A stretch of DNA of 64,000 nucleotides from Atriophallophorus winterbourni. Taxonomy: Eukaryota > Platyhelminthes > Trematoda > Plagiorchiida > Microphallidae. Position numbers and translations under genes: made by a program. The notes beneath the pieces were generated by a model. That model had not been told where the DNA came from. It did no database searches and saw only the letters and a program-made list of their open reading frames with translations. The stretch covers positions 1 through 64,000 of the forward strand of contig JACCGJ010005792.1 in assembly GCA_013407085.1 (NCBI GenBank). The letters run 5' to 3'. Numbering within the stretch: the stretch's first letter is position 1; each line of letters begins with the position of its first letter. Shown here in pieces: positions 1 through 12,000 of the stretch.

Positions 1-180
1 CAGACTTCACAACCACGGAAGAAGTCAGAGTCCGAGTTCGAAATTGTATTGACCGCCAAAAAGTATAATGTACATGCATTGATACAGATGAAGTGTACAT
101 GGCCAAAAAATGAACAATCATACAAGGCCAAAAAGTGTATGTACAAAATGCTTAGGTACAAGGGAAAGTAGATCACTACA
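1..180 (-). repeat. 3' LTR of the CsRn1-like element, partial
   Basis: Direct repeat of 4490-4670. The inner edge is at 180, where the minus strand reads TGTAGTGATC directly after the polypurine tract. About 224 bp of this LTR should lie left of the window. Confidence 0.93.
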
Positions 181-184
181 ATAC

Positions 185-196
185 TCCCCCACCAGA
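185..196 (-). other. polypurine tract
   Basis: The minus strand reads CTGGTGGGGGAG, then GTAT, directly before the 3' LTR start TGTAGTG. A purine-rich run at this place is the expected plus-strand primer of an LTR element. Confidence 0.75.
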
Positions 197-240
197 GCGT
201 TAGTTAGGCTTGAATGAAGGTTAACATACGCTCGAAATGT

Positions 241-3200
241 TCATAAGGTCACGTAGTCTGCAAGGCGTTTGGGCCAATGCACATGTCTACCGGTTCTGGT
301 TTGAACGGGGGTAGGAGGGACCGGGGAATTAGGATGAAGATGGGTGGAGGTTGGCACATGAGGATTATCAGTGAGTTGTGCGTGAGGCGTAGTGATGCTT
401 GGCGGAGTTTGCGGCTTAAGCTCGACAAAAGCGGGTTTTAAGCGGTCAATAGAAACTGTGTCACGTCGACCATTCATATCCAATACGAAGAACTTGGGTT
501 TACGCTCGATAACTCTGTGAGGTCCGTGATAGGATGACTGAAGAGGTTTACAAACAGAGTCGCGTCGCACAAAAACAAAATCACACGTATCAAATGAGGT
601 GATTTCTGTTGGGGGATAATGCGCTGACGAGGAGGCGTGAAGTCCAACTTGGACATGAACGTGCGTAAGCGAGAAATGTAATCTGACGCCGGAGGTAGTG
701 ACTGGCAGGGCACAACGAGTTCACCGGGAAGACACAAGGTGGTACCAAAAACTAACTCTGCGGCTGAGCACTGCATGTCTTCTTTGGTAGCGGAACGTAT
801 TCCAAGAAGAACAAGTGGTAAATTCTCAGTCCATTTATTAGGATCGGGTTGGCAAGCTAAAGAGGCTTTAAGCTGCCGATGGAAGCGTTCAACCAATCCG
901 TTCGAGTTAGGGTGGTAGGCGGTGGTTCGGATGTGCTGGCAGCCAAGCAGTCGCGTCAAATCTCGGAACAAAGTCGATTGAAACTGAGCGCCACGGTCGG
1001 TTGTGATGACAGATGGTGTGCCAAAATTGGCAATCCAATGTTCGACGAAGGCGCGTGCAACAGTCTCTGAACATGTGTCTTTGATCGGAACAGCAATCGG
1101 CCATCGAGTAAAGCGATCAATCGCCGTTAGGATGAATGAGTATCCGTTCGATGATGGCATAGGGCCGACGAGATCAAGATGCACATGAGAGAATCGACAG
1201 TTGGGATGCCTAAATGGAACGTAAGGTGTGAAGGTATGTCGAGATATCTTGTTCTTTTGACAAGGAATGCAATGCTGGACCCATTTTCGTATATCCTTAT
1301 TCATGGACGGCCAAACAAAACGATCTGCGATTAGCCTCACGGTGGCACGCTTTCCAGGATGAGACATCGAATGAAAATGATCGAAAATGGCACGTCGCAG
1401 AGAAAGAGGGACAAGAGGTCTAGGTTTCCCTGTCGAGATATCGCACATCAACGAGGCATCGGCGTTTGGTAACTGAATTTGCTGCAAATCCAGGGATCGA
1501 CACTTCGCGAGTTCGGTTTTATCGATCTCGGCTTGATGGTTAGTCAAAAGGGAGAGATCAAATGGTGTGCCTGCAGACAAAACAGAAATGTCAGGTCTTG
1601 ATAAAGCATCAGCGACCAAGTTAGCATCTCCTTTGACGTAACGAATATCGGTAGAGAACTGAGAGATGTAATCTAAGTGTCGAATCTCGCGTCGCGAATG
1701 ACGATCAAGTCTAGACTGCAGAGCGAAAGTCAATGGTTTGTGATCCGTAAAGATAATGAAGTCACGACCTTCCAGTAAATGGCGGAAATGTCGTATGGCC
1801 AAATATATCGCAAGTAATTCACGGCCAAATGTGCTGTAGCGAGTTTGTGCCGGATTAAGCTTTTGCGAGAAAAATGCCAGTGGACGGACTGTGTTCTTGT
1901 GGTGTTGTTGTAAAACAGCTCCCACAGCCGAATTGGAGGCATCGGTCGTCAATGACAAAGGAAAGGTCGGTTCCGGATCAACGAATGAGAGTTCTGTGGC
2001 ACTGCAAAGAGCTGTTTTGGATGCGGCAAAAGCTTCAAGTGCCTCAGGCGAAAGCTGAAGAGATTTTGATTTGGAGTCGAGCAAATCGGTCAGCGGTGCA
2101 ATGATCTTTGCGCAGTTTGGAATAAAGCGACGGTAAAAGTTGATCATGCCGATAAAGCGGCGCAACTGCGTTATCGTTGTGGGGACAGGAAAGTCGGAAA
2201 TCGCCTGGCATTTCTCGGGAAGGGGTGTGATACCAGATCGAGTAAGGCGATGACCGAGGAAGTCCAGTGAATCTGTGCCGAAAATGCATTTACTTGGGTT
2301 GATCTTTATCCCGTAGTTAACGAAACGCTCTAAAACGAGACGGATGTGCTCAACATGCTCCTCTGGAGAGTTGCTGGCAATCAAGACGTCGTCGATGTAT
2401 GCGTAGGCAAACGGCAAGCCTCGAAAGACTTCGTCGATGAAACGTTGGAAGTTTTGTGCAGCGTTTCTCAGGCCAAAGGGCATCCGAGTGAATTCGTATA
2501 AGCCGAAAGGAGTTGTGACTGCCGTTTTGGGTATGTCTTCCTCGGCTACGGGGATGTGATAATAAGCACGGACGAGATCAAGCTTAGTAAGTATCGTCGT
2601 GGCACAAAGATTCAAAGAGAAATCGTGGATGTGTGGCACCGGATATATGTCGGGGACCGTTCGGTTGTTGAGAGCACGATAGTCGCCACATGGCCTCCAG
2701 TCATCTGAGGTCTTCTTGGGGACCATATGAAGTGGTGACGATCAGGAGCTGGAAGAGGGACGGATGATCCCGAGCTCTAGCATGTGCTCAAACTCGGCTC
2801 TTGCGATCTTGAGTTTCGACGGGTGGAGTCGCCTAGGTCTGAAGGAGACTGGTGGTCCGCTAGTGACAATGTGATGTTTCACAGAGTGTGTCACTTTGTC
2901 TGTCGGTCTTGGGGGCTGCATGACGGATGGGAATTCATGCAGTATAGCACAAAAAGTCGAAGCTTCTGGAGTAACAGCTTTGATGCCGGAGAAAACGGCT
3001 TTAGTAGTGATACCTGAGACCTGTGAAGAGGTTTTCGTATCTACTAATCTCCGCTGTTTTACTTCGACAGTGAGACCGAAGTGAGATAGAAAGTCGATGC
3101 CGATTATTGGGCAATTTACCTCCGCGATGAGAAACACCCATGGAAAACTGCGTCTTAGTCCTAGGTTGAGGGTTAGCAGGCGTTGGCCGTAAGTGTTAAT

Positions 3201-4157
3201 ACGAGTGCCATTTGCCGCTTGAAGAGTGTAGGACGATGGTTTGGAGGTGCTGGATGTTGGAGGTATGACGCTAATTTCAGCGCCAGTATCGACTAGAAAA
3301 CGCAGACCACTCGATTTGTCTGTAACATAGAATAGGCGACTCGGGTTTGGTAGGCCGGGAACATTAGTCGCCGTAACTGATTGACCCTTGATTTTGACGG
3401 TTTTTGAACACGGAGAGATGCATTTTGAGGCTTTATCCCCATATCTCTTGTGGTACCAACATACGCGCTCAGGGGTTTTCGATGGTCGAGATTTAGATTT
3501 TGAGCGAAGTGGGTTGGGAGATTTTGACAAAAGAGAGTTCGCCGCAAGAGTTAGTTCAGTGACTTGTTCTTTTAATTCCGAACATGGACAGGGCGAATTG
3601 ATGTGTGCGGAATCAACCGTAATTTGGTCGGCTTCTTTTGCTTCGAGCATTTTGTCAGCCGCTTGTGCTAGTTCGTCCAATGATATGTAAGTAATCAAAC
3701 CAGCAAGCACTTGGCCAATGTCAGTTGGGAGGTTTTTAAACCACAACTGTGTTAAAATGCTCTCCTCAATCCTTTTGTCTCCAAGTAGCTCTTTCATGTG
3801 GCGAAGAAGCTGAGATGGCTTTTTATCACCAAGAGCCATTTTGGAAAAGAGGACGTTGAGCTTCTCTTGCTCAGAAAAACCAATTCGGTCTATTAGAGCG
3901 GATTTGAGCTATTCGTATGGCTTGATCTCAGGCATAGCATAAATAAGATCACTGACTTGTTCAGCTACGTCGAGAGGGAGCAGTGTCACCACATGAGAAT
4001 ACATAATAGATTCATTGGTGATGCCATATATACGAAAAATAGCTTCAATTTGGCCGAACCAAAGAGTGAGATTAGAAACGTTTAAAGCCGGTAATGTGCA
4101 TGGAATATGTTGTGATTGTAGGATTGTGGAAACTTTACTTATGGAAAAATCGCTCAT
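241..4157 (-). pseudogene. gag-pol polyprotein of CsRn1-like Gypsy element, disrupted
   Basis: One reading frame begins at the ATG at 4157 and carries Gag, protease, RT, RNase H and integrase. It is broken in frame by TAG at 3909-3911 and by TGA at 2742-2744, where homologues usually have Trp just before the RT. A one-base slip in the CCCCC run at about 611-615 moves the integrase C-terminus into another frame (241-570). Visible motifs: Gag C-x2-H-x9-C-x3-C (3408-3461), protease DTGA (3279-3290), RT YIDD (2388-2399), RNase H TDAS and DHKPL, an integrase HHCC zinc region, and the D,D35E core with TTDRG and NGLVERFHR. Frame and order are as in a Gag-Pol fusion with no separate pol start. The three lesions make this copy non-autonomous as sequenced, unless some are assembly errors. 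Confidence 0.92.
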
Positions 4158-4250
4158 GGTGAGGTGTTAAGTGAGTATTCCAAAATGTAAGCCAAAAATT
4201 TACAAATACGAATTTATCGTAAATGAAAAAAATGCAGTGTCAGGAGTAGG

Positions 4251-4261
4251 CGGGCTCACCA
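4251..4261 (-). other. primer-binding site, probably tRNA-Trp type
   Basis: The minus strand reads TGGTGAGCCCG, four bases after the 5' LTR end CACTACA. It differs by one base from the tRNA-Trp-type site (TGGTGACCCCG) that I recall for CsRn1/Kabuki elements. Confidence 0.65.
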
Positions 4262-4265
4262 ATTA

Positions 4266-4670
4266 TGTAGTGGACCAGAAATATAAGTCTAGCACTACAC
4301 ACAAAATGGCAAAAATGGAAAGAACTCACTGAAAGACCAAGAGAGCAAATGTCCAAATAAAGATCCGTAACGTCCAACGATAGCGAAGTAATCCACACAG
4401 GAAAATCCAGGGAATGGAATCCAAGGTGCAGAAAGCGCTAAAATGTTGGAGATTCCGATAATCACAGTTCCAGCACAGAATGGCGCACACAGACTTCACA
4501 ACCACGGAAGAAGACAAAGTCCGAGTTCGAAATTGTATTGACCGCCAAAAAGTAATAATGTACATGCATTGATACAGATGAAGTGTACATGGCCAAAAAA
4601 TGAACAATCATACAAGGCCAAAAAGTGTATGTACAAAATGCTTAGGTACAAGGGAAAGTAGATCACTACA
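4266..4670 (-). repeat. 5' LTR of the CsRn1-like element (405 bp)
   Basis: The edges are set by a short inverted repeat: on the minus strand the LTR begins TGTAGTG and ends CACTACA. The length fits LTRs of this clade. The bases right of the LTR (ATAC at 4671-4674) should be one copy of the target duplication; the other copy is outside the window. Confidence 0.88.
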
Positions 4671-5318
4671 ATACCATTTTGAAAAAGGTTGAGTAAAAAA
4701 TAAGCGTTTTGATAAAATATTAAACATTGCTATTTGTATTTCGGGACATTCTGAAATATAGAGCCGTTAACAGAAAGTGTACGTTGGTATTCATACATTC
4801 ACGAACAACAAATAAGACTGCGGTGTTTAAAGAGTATACTCTTCGTACTATAAAAATTACCCATTCAATAAAACAAAGACAGAACACTTCCGTTCAATAT
4901 AAGACAGGACTTTTCCTATCAAATCCCCGAAGAAAATGGAGCAGCTAATTAATTCGCTTTGTTTCAGAGTTAAAATGTGTAAATTATAAACTCAAAATTA
5001 AACTATTTTCTGAAGTAATTGATTATACACATTTAAGGTCATTATGAACATCTTTCAAATTATCATGTATCCGATTTCGTATGAAATATTTTTGCAGTAA
5101 TCTTTCAATTGATCACGAATATGCGAAGTAAAACGAATGCTGTCTAAAGAGCTTCTTTTCCAAGAATGTGTATTGGGTTTGCTTATATCGAAGTTGTCCT
5201 TATTTTTCTTTTCAATTTTTAACAAATAAAATGTCCAATTTATCAATTTTCAATGCCGTTGCTCATTTTTTCAATCGAATTTTTCAAAATTCTTACACGG
5301 TTACATCCTAAAAGTAGT
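4671..5318. other. AT-rich intergenic stretch
   Basis: No convincing gene is present. Short open frames here are AT-rich and match nothing I know. I see no RNA gene or tandem repeat. Confidence 0.5.
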
Positions 5319-5545
5319 TCTGTCCACCAAGTCGAACGCGGCCCGGATGTCCAGAAAAGCTACGATGGTTGGTCGCCGGTACATGTGTCTGTGCTCTAAT
5401 AACTGTCACAGGACAAAAACCTGATCCACGCATCCTCGTTCCGGGCGGAATCCAGCCGGTTCCTCACGGTTCCGAATGGGCGATATTAGTTTCATAATTT
5501 CGGTTAAATAGGTCGTCCCTCCAAGGAGTACCAACATCGGTTATT
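5319..5545 (-). mobile_element. RTE-like LINE reverse transcriptase remnant
   Basis: Minus-strand translation with one stop gives the RT stretch around AGFRPERGCVDQ followed by HMYRRPTIVAFLDI and AAFDLVD. This is the conserved RT block 3 of RTE-type LINEs, in which FLDIRAAFD carries a catalytic Asp. Both ends are lost. It lies about 80 bp upstream of the DHODH gene on the opposite strand. Confidence 0.8.
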
Positions 5546-5600
5546 AGAAATTTGTTTAGTGCCAAATATTAGTCTAACTATGCAATAGAATTATTCCAGC

Positions 5601-5615
5601 CTTTTTGCTTTTCAG
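5601..5615 (+). promoter_or_regulatory. strong 3' splice acceptor just before the DHODH start codon
   Basis: CTTTTTGCTTTTCAG ends nine bases before the ATG at 5625. A pyrimidine tract plus AG so close to the first coding ATG suits either a 5'-UTR intron or a spliced-leader trans-splicing site; flatworms are known to use the latter. Sequence alone cannot decide between them. Confidence 0.6.
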
Positions 5616-5624
5616 CAGAAACGC

Positions 5625-6043
5625 ATGGCTTCGTTTCGCGCTTCAGCAGAAGTAATAGGATTGGGCTTAGGATTGTTCATCGCAGAAGCCATTTATTCGG
5701 GCAATGAGCGATTTTACAGGGAAACATTAATGCCTCTTTTACAATTCCTAATTCCCGACGGTGAAAATGCTCACAAACTTGCTGTTAATGCTTTCAAATT
5801 CAACATCGTTCCACGAAATTCTTTTAATAATAATAGTGTTTCCCAGTGCGATGTATTTGGGCTCACTTTCAAGCACCGAGTTGGAATAGCAGCTGGTTTT
5901 GATAAGAACGGCGAAGCAGTTATGGGCCTTCTAAAATGTGGATTTTCACACGTTGAAGTCGGAACGGTCACACCCAAACCACAAAAGGGAAATCCCCGAC
6001 CACGTGTTTTTCGTTGGAAAGAGCAACAGGCGGTCATTAACAG
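5625..6043 (+). CDS. DHODH: DHODH exon 1
   Basis: Codes for residues 1-139 plus two bases of Arg140. The donor is CAG/GTACGC. It holds the membrane anchor, the FMN-binding AGFDKNGE and the start of INRYGFNS. The start is the first ATG after the acceptor at 5615. Confidence 0.95.
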
Positions 6044-9000
6044 GTACGCTTGAAATCCGCTTCATAAACCCTTTATTTTTCTGAAGTTCTTCAGAAACAT
6101 CTGTTGTAAATAATTTGCCAAGTACAAGCTAACGTGAAATCGAATTTCAATTAAATATACCTGTTTTAATCAAGGCAAGCGATTTAAGTGATTCTTTATT
6201 AGTCCTTCGTGAGCCTTTTAAATTAGCATTGAATAATTCAAATGGGGATAAAAGAAAATATCGTGTTCTTTGCTGTATTCAAGACTAAACCTAAAGGCGC
6301 GAAAGGTTTACACTAACAAATTTTAATTAGTTAGGTAGTTAAAAAGATTTATGTTATTCTGAATAATTTGAAGGTTCTAATATTAATCTATGCTGTTGCT
6401 CAATTTTCGTGCCAAGTTTATCTATCAACGGTCTAAAGCTAAAATAATGAAAATCTTGCTACCCCCGGCCTAATTAATTCTCACGAACAATAGTGTTTTA
6501 CATTTGTAAGTATTTTATCTCCTAATTTAGTCATGTTAACTAGATAATAGGTTGCTAGCACTACTGGACAACTTACATCAATACCACAACAATTGTCTCG
6601 GTTTATCAAAGTTATTCAGAGCTGCGGAATACTATTTTGATCTTTGCTGCTCACATCTCGATAAATCTTCACCAGGTTTTCTCAAACCTCCACACCTCTT
6701 TTTCCTTGTAGCTAACAGGCAAATGCCTGTCTGGGGACTTCGTCTACTGTTTTTACAAAGATAAAATAAATTCTGCTGACGGCTATCTAACATTATTTTT
6801 TTGATGTCTCTTCGGTTTAAAGTTCAACTGGTCCATTTTCCTAATTTAGTTTTTAAAATCAGTTTTGACCCTTACACGTTAGAAGTTGTACGCAAGCAAT
6901 TATTTAAAAAGGCTTATAATTTTGTGTAATGTTATTTACAATTGGTTGACTATTCAACGTAAGATCCTCGGTCAGTAGGATTTATATACTCATCTTGAAA
7001 CATAATGTGTGAACTTCTGGTTGTCTTGATAGATTCTAGGCCTTATAAATTAGTGAGATACGTACTAACGAAAATACAAATCCATAATAGCTCACAAAAG
7101 AATAGTGTTGTAAAGTTAAAGCAGCTGTTTAAATTTAGTTAAATGATAGATATGACAAATTCTGTTAGTAAATGTCCTCAGTGATTGTTGAACTACTTTG
7201 AGTTAAATAGCAACGCATGAGCGAGCATAGATACGTTCAAACTATACAACCCGACAGTCAGTTGTAACTCCTACAAACCAGCAGCTTTGCTACACCAATG
7301 ATGCAGTGTATATGAAAGGTACAAAATAAAACTGCGGATATTAATGCGCAGGAAAATAGCTCCGGAGTTCTATATTTGTTATAATATTTCACTTGGAAAT
7401 GCATCACCTTGGATAAAACCCTAACAGCTGTGTTGTTATTACTTCATTGGCAGCCTGACTTAATGACATTTCACACTCTTATTTTTAATGTCAAACGCAG
7501 GTATGGATTTAATAGCGATGGGCACGATGTGGTTTACGAACGCTTGAAAGATCGTTCATGGGAAGGTAAGAAAATACAGTATTTATGGTGACGTATTTGT
7601 TGTTAGGTTCCTTTGAAGCTCAAATATTTTAAAATGAAAGAAAATTCAATTGAATATTGATGAACTTATTTAAAAATGCCTTAGGTTCTAACGTCAAAAT
7701 AGTAAGGCTCTATACGAAAGTTTATTAAATATCAGATGTCATAGATTTGAACTGCCACATTTGTTGTTTAGCACTCTAGTACGATGAGATTTTCATCCAC
7801 GTTTGACGTCGACCGATGGAGATCAGCAACAAGGCGTAAACGTTAATTGATTTTAACTAGCAATTTATGTGGTCTGAGTTGCTTTCTCGACGTAGAAATA
7901 GATATTTCATTGCTTTTCGAAATCTGTTATTTATATCAGGCATTATTTTAGGGATAATATAGATAGGTTTTCTTTTTGCATTCTCACAGGAAAGGGTATA
8001 GTTGGTGTCAATCTGGGGTGCAACAAAGATTCTACAGATCCAGTGGCAGATTTCGTGGCTGGTGTGAAAAAATTTGGTGATGTTGCAGACTATCTTGTGA
8101 TCAACGTGTCGAGTCCTAACACACCAGGTCTTCGTTCACTGCAGCGAAAGGAGCAGTTAGAAGGCTTGCTAATACGCGTTAGTTTTTGTATTATTACCAA
8201 CAGTAATGGATGATACTTTCATTATGATTTGTAAATATATTTCGAGTGAACGCCTTCCTTTCCATAATAAAACGAGAAAAAAGTTTGGCTACCATTTAAA
8301 GTAATGTCATCGTAATTATGGCTATTTTCATAATAATTTTCTAGTGACTGGTGGTATCCCTCGAATTAAATTACGTCGAATGCAACGCATTATGTTATGC
8401 TTTACATGTTTTCTTACTAAATATTCCTATGCACGGATGTGAAATCGTGCAACACTTCTGTGCCGTACAGCTAACACCGTGCTGAATTGATTTCCAACCG
8501 ATAGTGAGCTGCATGCGAATGCACACCGAAGTCTAACTGCCGTTGTTATTTTCCCTTTCCATATCTGTCTAGCCATGGGTAACCTGATGGTATTTCAGCC
8601 CGCGCGTAGTCGTTGACTGTGCGGCACTCTGCCTGGATCAGGCTTGTGATTTCATACAAGCATACCTACTAAATATTCCTGTCGTTCTATATTTTACATA
8701 AAACTTCTAAGGAGCAAAAAATTGACTTGTAGTAAGAGTGCCTTTTCATTCTTCTTCGTACCGCGTTTTATGTTTAGGACCTATAATGAGCTGGTAGAAA
8801 CCATTTGGTGGTCACAAAATAAGTAAGAACACTGGCTTCAAGAAACTCACCAAAGCTCCCGGTGTAGTAGGATACATGCATTGGCATAGATAGGGTCCAA
8901 AAGATGTGGCGACAAACCGAACTCAGTTGTACCATTGTAATTTTGTCATGTGTGTTCTACTACTACTATATAATTGCTAAATAACTTCAAATAAAACAGA

Positions 9001-12000
9001 ATCAAAAATACAAAATCACATGCAGCGAAACAATAAAAAATCTCTTCATTTAACGCATAGCATATTTCGCTAACCCGATGTTTGATGCCTTTGCAGATCC
9101 GCTTTGCCTGCTTATTACTTGGCAAATGGTCTGGCTTCAGTGATTATACAACGACATTTGTGTCGAATGAACCCTAGGAAATCCCCTGGAGCGGATGGGA
9201 TCACTCCGACTATACTAAAATCCTGTGATCAGCAGCTGTGTGAACCTTTGTGTGAATTGTTCAAACATTCTCTCATTGAAGGAGTGGTGCCAACAGAGTG
9301 GAAGACAGGGGTAATTTCACCTATCTACAAAGGCGGTAGACGTTCAGATCCGGCAAACTACCGTCCTGTCACCCTACTTCCTGTGATATCCAAAGTTCTA
9401 GAGCAGATAGTGACAGAAAATATAGTTCATCACCTGGAATCACAAAATATGCTATCTGCTCAAGTTCCGAGGGGAGGGGACTATCGTCGACAACTTGCAA
9501 CGATTCCTGTTAGTCTACCGGACGACCCCACACGAATCCCTGATGAATAGTCAAACGCCAGCAGAGGCACTAATGGGTAGAAAACTTCGTACAGTCAATA
9601 ACGCAATGGTCCCGAAGCCACCACAACCTCATGTTCATCAGCATCTCAGTCAGAGGAGCTTCAAAGTGGGATCCAGCGTCCATGCTCGTGATTATCGACA
9701 ACGAAGAAACCCATGGATCGAGGGCAAGGTTGTATGTCGGAGAGGTAGCGTTATGTTCGACATCCAAGTTGGAAACGACGTTTGGATACGCCATCTCAAT
9801 CAATTGAGACCAAGAGAAGGACAGTCGGAGTTAGAATCTGCGGAACCAGTGAATCTTCCGTTGGATCTTCTATTTGATACCTTCCAGCTCCCATCTCCTC
9901 CGGTTGAAATACCACCTGACATTATCGCTCCCGATCGCGCACTAGAACCCCGACGATGGACTAACCGAAGACGCAAGACTATCGTACCACTTCAAGTGAA
10001 CCCCAAGCTCTGTCGGTACTGAGTCACTTTTAAAAAGGGAGGTAATGGGAAAAGACGTTTATATTCCCTAAAAACTCAATATCTTTGGAGATATTACGAC
10101 TCTATATTGACACTATGTGAACAAAGATTTGAATTATTTGGCGGGAAAAACATGATTATAATTGGATCATATTCGCCCTTTATTCTGATTGGTCCATCGA
10201 GTCTTTGACACGGTTTTAATGTGCTATTTTCCAAGGTCATTTCCTTTTATATTCTCAGCCTATATATATGGATGAGTAAACCATGTTTGTTATTATTGGA
10301 AGTGAGCTCCCATACGAACTTCTCTGAAGCCTTGGTCTTCTCTCTCAATAATCGATTGGGCAATATTGTGGGAAGCATATCCGGCGCATTATTAGCTCCA
10401 TATCAAGAACGTAACAGTAGCACAGCATGGTTTTCGTAAATCTCGCTCATGCTTAACAAACCTGTTGACGGTTTTAAATGACTGGACCCAAGCGGTTGAC
10501 GAAGGAGCTAGCATCCACGCTTGTTATCTGGACATGTCTAAAGCTTTCGATCGAGTTGATCACTTTCGACTATTACAAAAGCTGAAGCAGATGGGTATCA
10601 GCGGACAGCTACTAATATGGCTTGAAAGTTACCTCAGTGGGCGTAATGCGATCGTTCGAATCAACGGGGTACTATCACAGGCTATTGATGCCTCTAGTGG
10701 CGTAACGCAAGGTTCAGTCCTCGGGCCAGTACTTTTCTTGGCTTACATCAACGACTTACCGGAGTCGCTCGCATGCAAGGTGATTCTTTTCGCTGATGAC
10801 ATTAAACTTTGGACCCGGATAAAAACCATTGCGGACTGTGTACAGCTGCAACGTGATCTAGATGCTCTACACGAATGGTCGGTACGGAATAATTTGCCAT
10901 TCAATATCCAAAAATGCAAGGTGTTGCAAATTGGTAAGCCATTCCAATACCAGTATCACTTTGGGCAGACTTTTTTGAGCTGGACAGAATCGGAAAGGGA
11001 TCTTGGAGTCTGGGTATGCGGCAGCCGGAAGAACAGCCTGCATTGTGAGATTATCTACAAGCGTGCTTCGAAGCTTCTAGGTATGCTGCGACGGATCTTC
11101 AAAACCTTCTCGCCTGGAACTTTGCCCACCATCATGAACGCCTATATAATTCCAACCATGGAACATGCATCACAAGCTTGGACTCCGTGGTTAAAAAAGG
11201 ATATTATATTGCTTGACAAAATATACCATCGCGCAACCAAACTCGTAAGAGGTTTCCGTAAACTAGCGTACGAGGAACGATTGAAAAAAACTGAGGCTCC
11301 CCACTCCCCTCCAAAGAAGCCTTCGAAGCGATGTGATACTGACATATAAAATATTGAATACCCCACATCATCCCTTAAAACATTTATTAGAATACCGTGA
11401 TTCACGTCATACACGCAGCCACTCAGCGACACTGCAAATTCCCCACTCCCGTATCAGCTGTCGCCGATATTTTTATTGTGTACGTGTCTGTTTCCTTTGG
11501 AATTCCCTCCCCGAAACTCTTGTCATCTCTCCCAGCATCGAAACGTTTATTCGAAATTTGGATACTTATTTGTTGCATAACGATTTGACGACACCTGCGT
11601 ATTGATTAACCATACAACTTGACTATACTTGACATTACATGTTTATTTTATACCTATTTCCTGAATGTATATTTACTATGATATGGTAATTGTGAAGCTA
11701 TGTGCTTTTTGTAACCATAAATTCTTGAATCTTGAATCTTCAGGATTGTGTTTCATGATAATTATGATGATCATGTATAAACGCTGTTTGCTGAAAAGGA
11801 AATGATATATTAGTAAAATAAATAACACGAAACTAAAGTCAACTGGCCCTCCCAAGAACCGATAAGCGCTGTGATATCATCGGGTTGCTTAGGTCGCTGG
11901 AGGAAAAAGTAATGTCAGAGTTGATAAGTTTTAGCTGCAATTAGTCATCCGTGGGAACGATTTTAAGGCGACCTGAGCTAGAGGAGTAAGTAACATTGTG

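Larger units (their letters stand above)
1..4670 (-). mobile_element. CsRn1-like Gypsy LTR retrotransposon, nearly complete
   Basis: The right LTR (4266-4670) and the part of the left LTR inside the window (1-180) bracket a single gag-pol reading frame that runs leftwards. Order on the minus strand: 5' LTR, primer-binding site (4251-4261), gag, aspartic protease, reverse transcriptase, RNase H, integrase, polypurine tract (185-196), 3' LTR. Gag carries the Cys-His-Cys-Cys motif, instead of a CCHC zinc knuckle, that is known for the CsRn1/Kabuki clade. The two LTR stretches differ by only two substitutions and one single-base indel over about 181 bases, so the insertion looks young. The coding frame is nevertheless broken by two stops and a frameshift. 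The far end of the 3' LTR and the left target duplication lie outside the window. Confidence 0.93.
9463..10415 (+). mobile_element. 5'-truncated Gypsy element nested in the LINE
   Basis: Begins inside an integrase frame of Mag-like type and runs through the integrase C-terminus (stop at 10020-10022), a purine-rich tract AAAAAGGGAGG at 10032-10042, and an LTR-like tail that begins TGGGAAAAG (10045) and ends near AACGTAACA (10415). The surrounding LINE reading frame reconnects across it. The upstream Gypsy domains and 5' LTR are absent, which is unusual for an LTR insertion with a sharp left edge. Confidence 0.8.
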
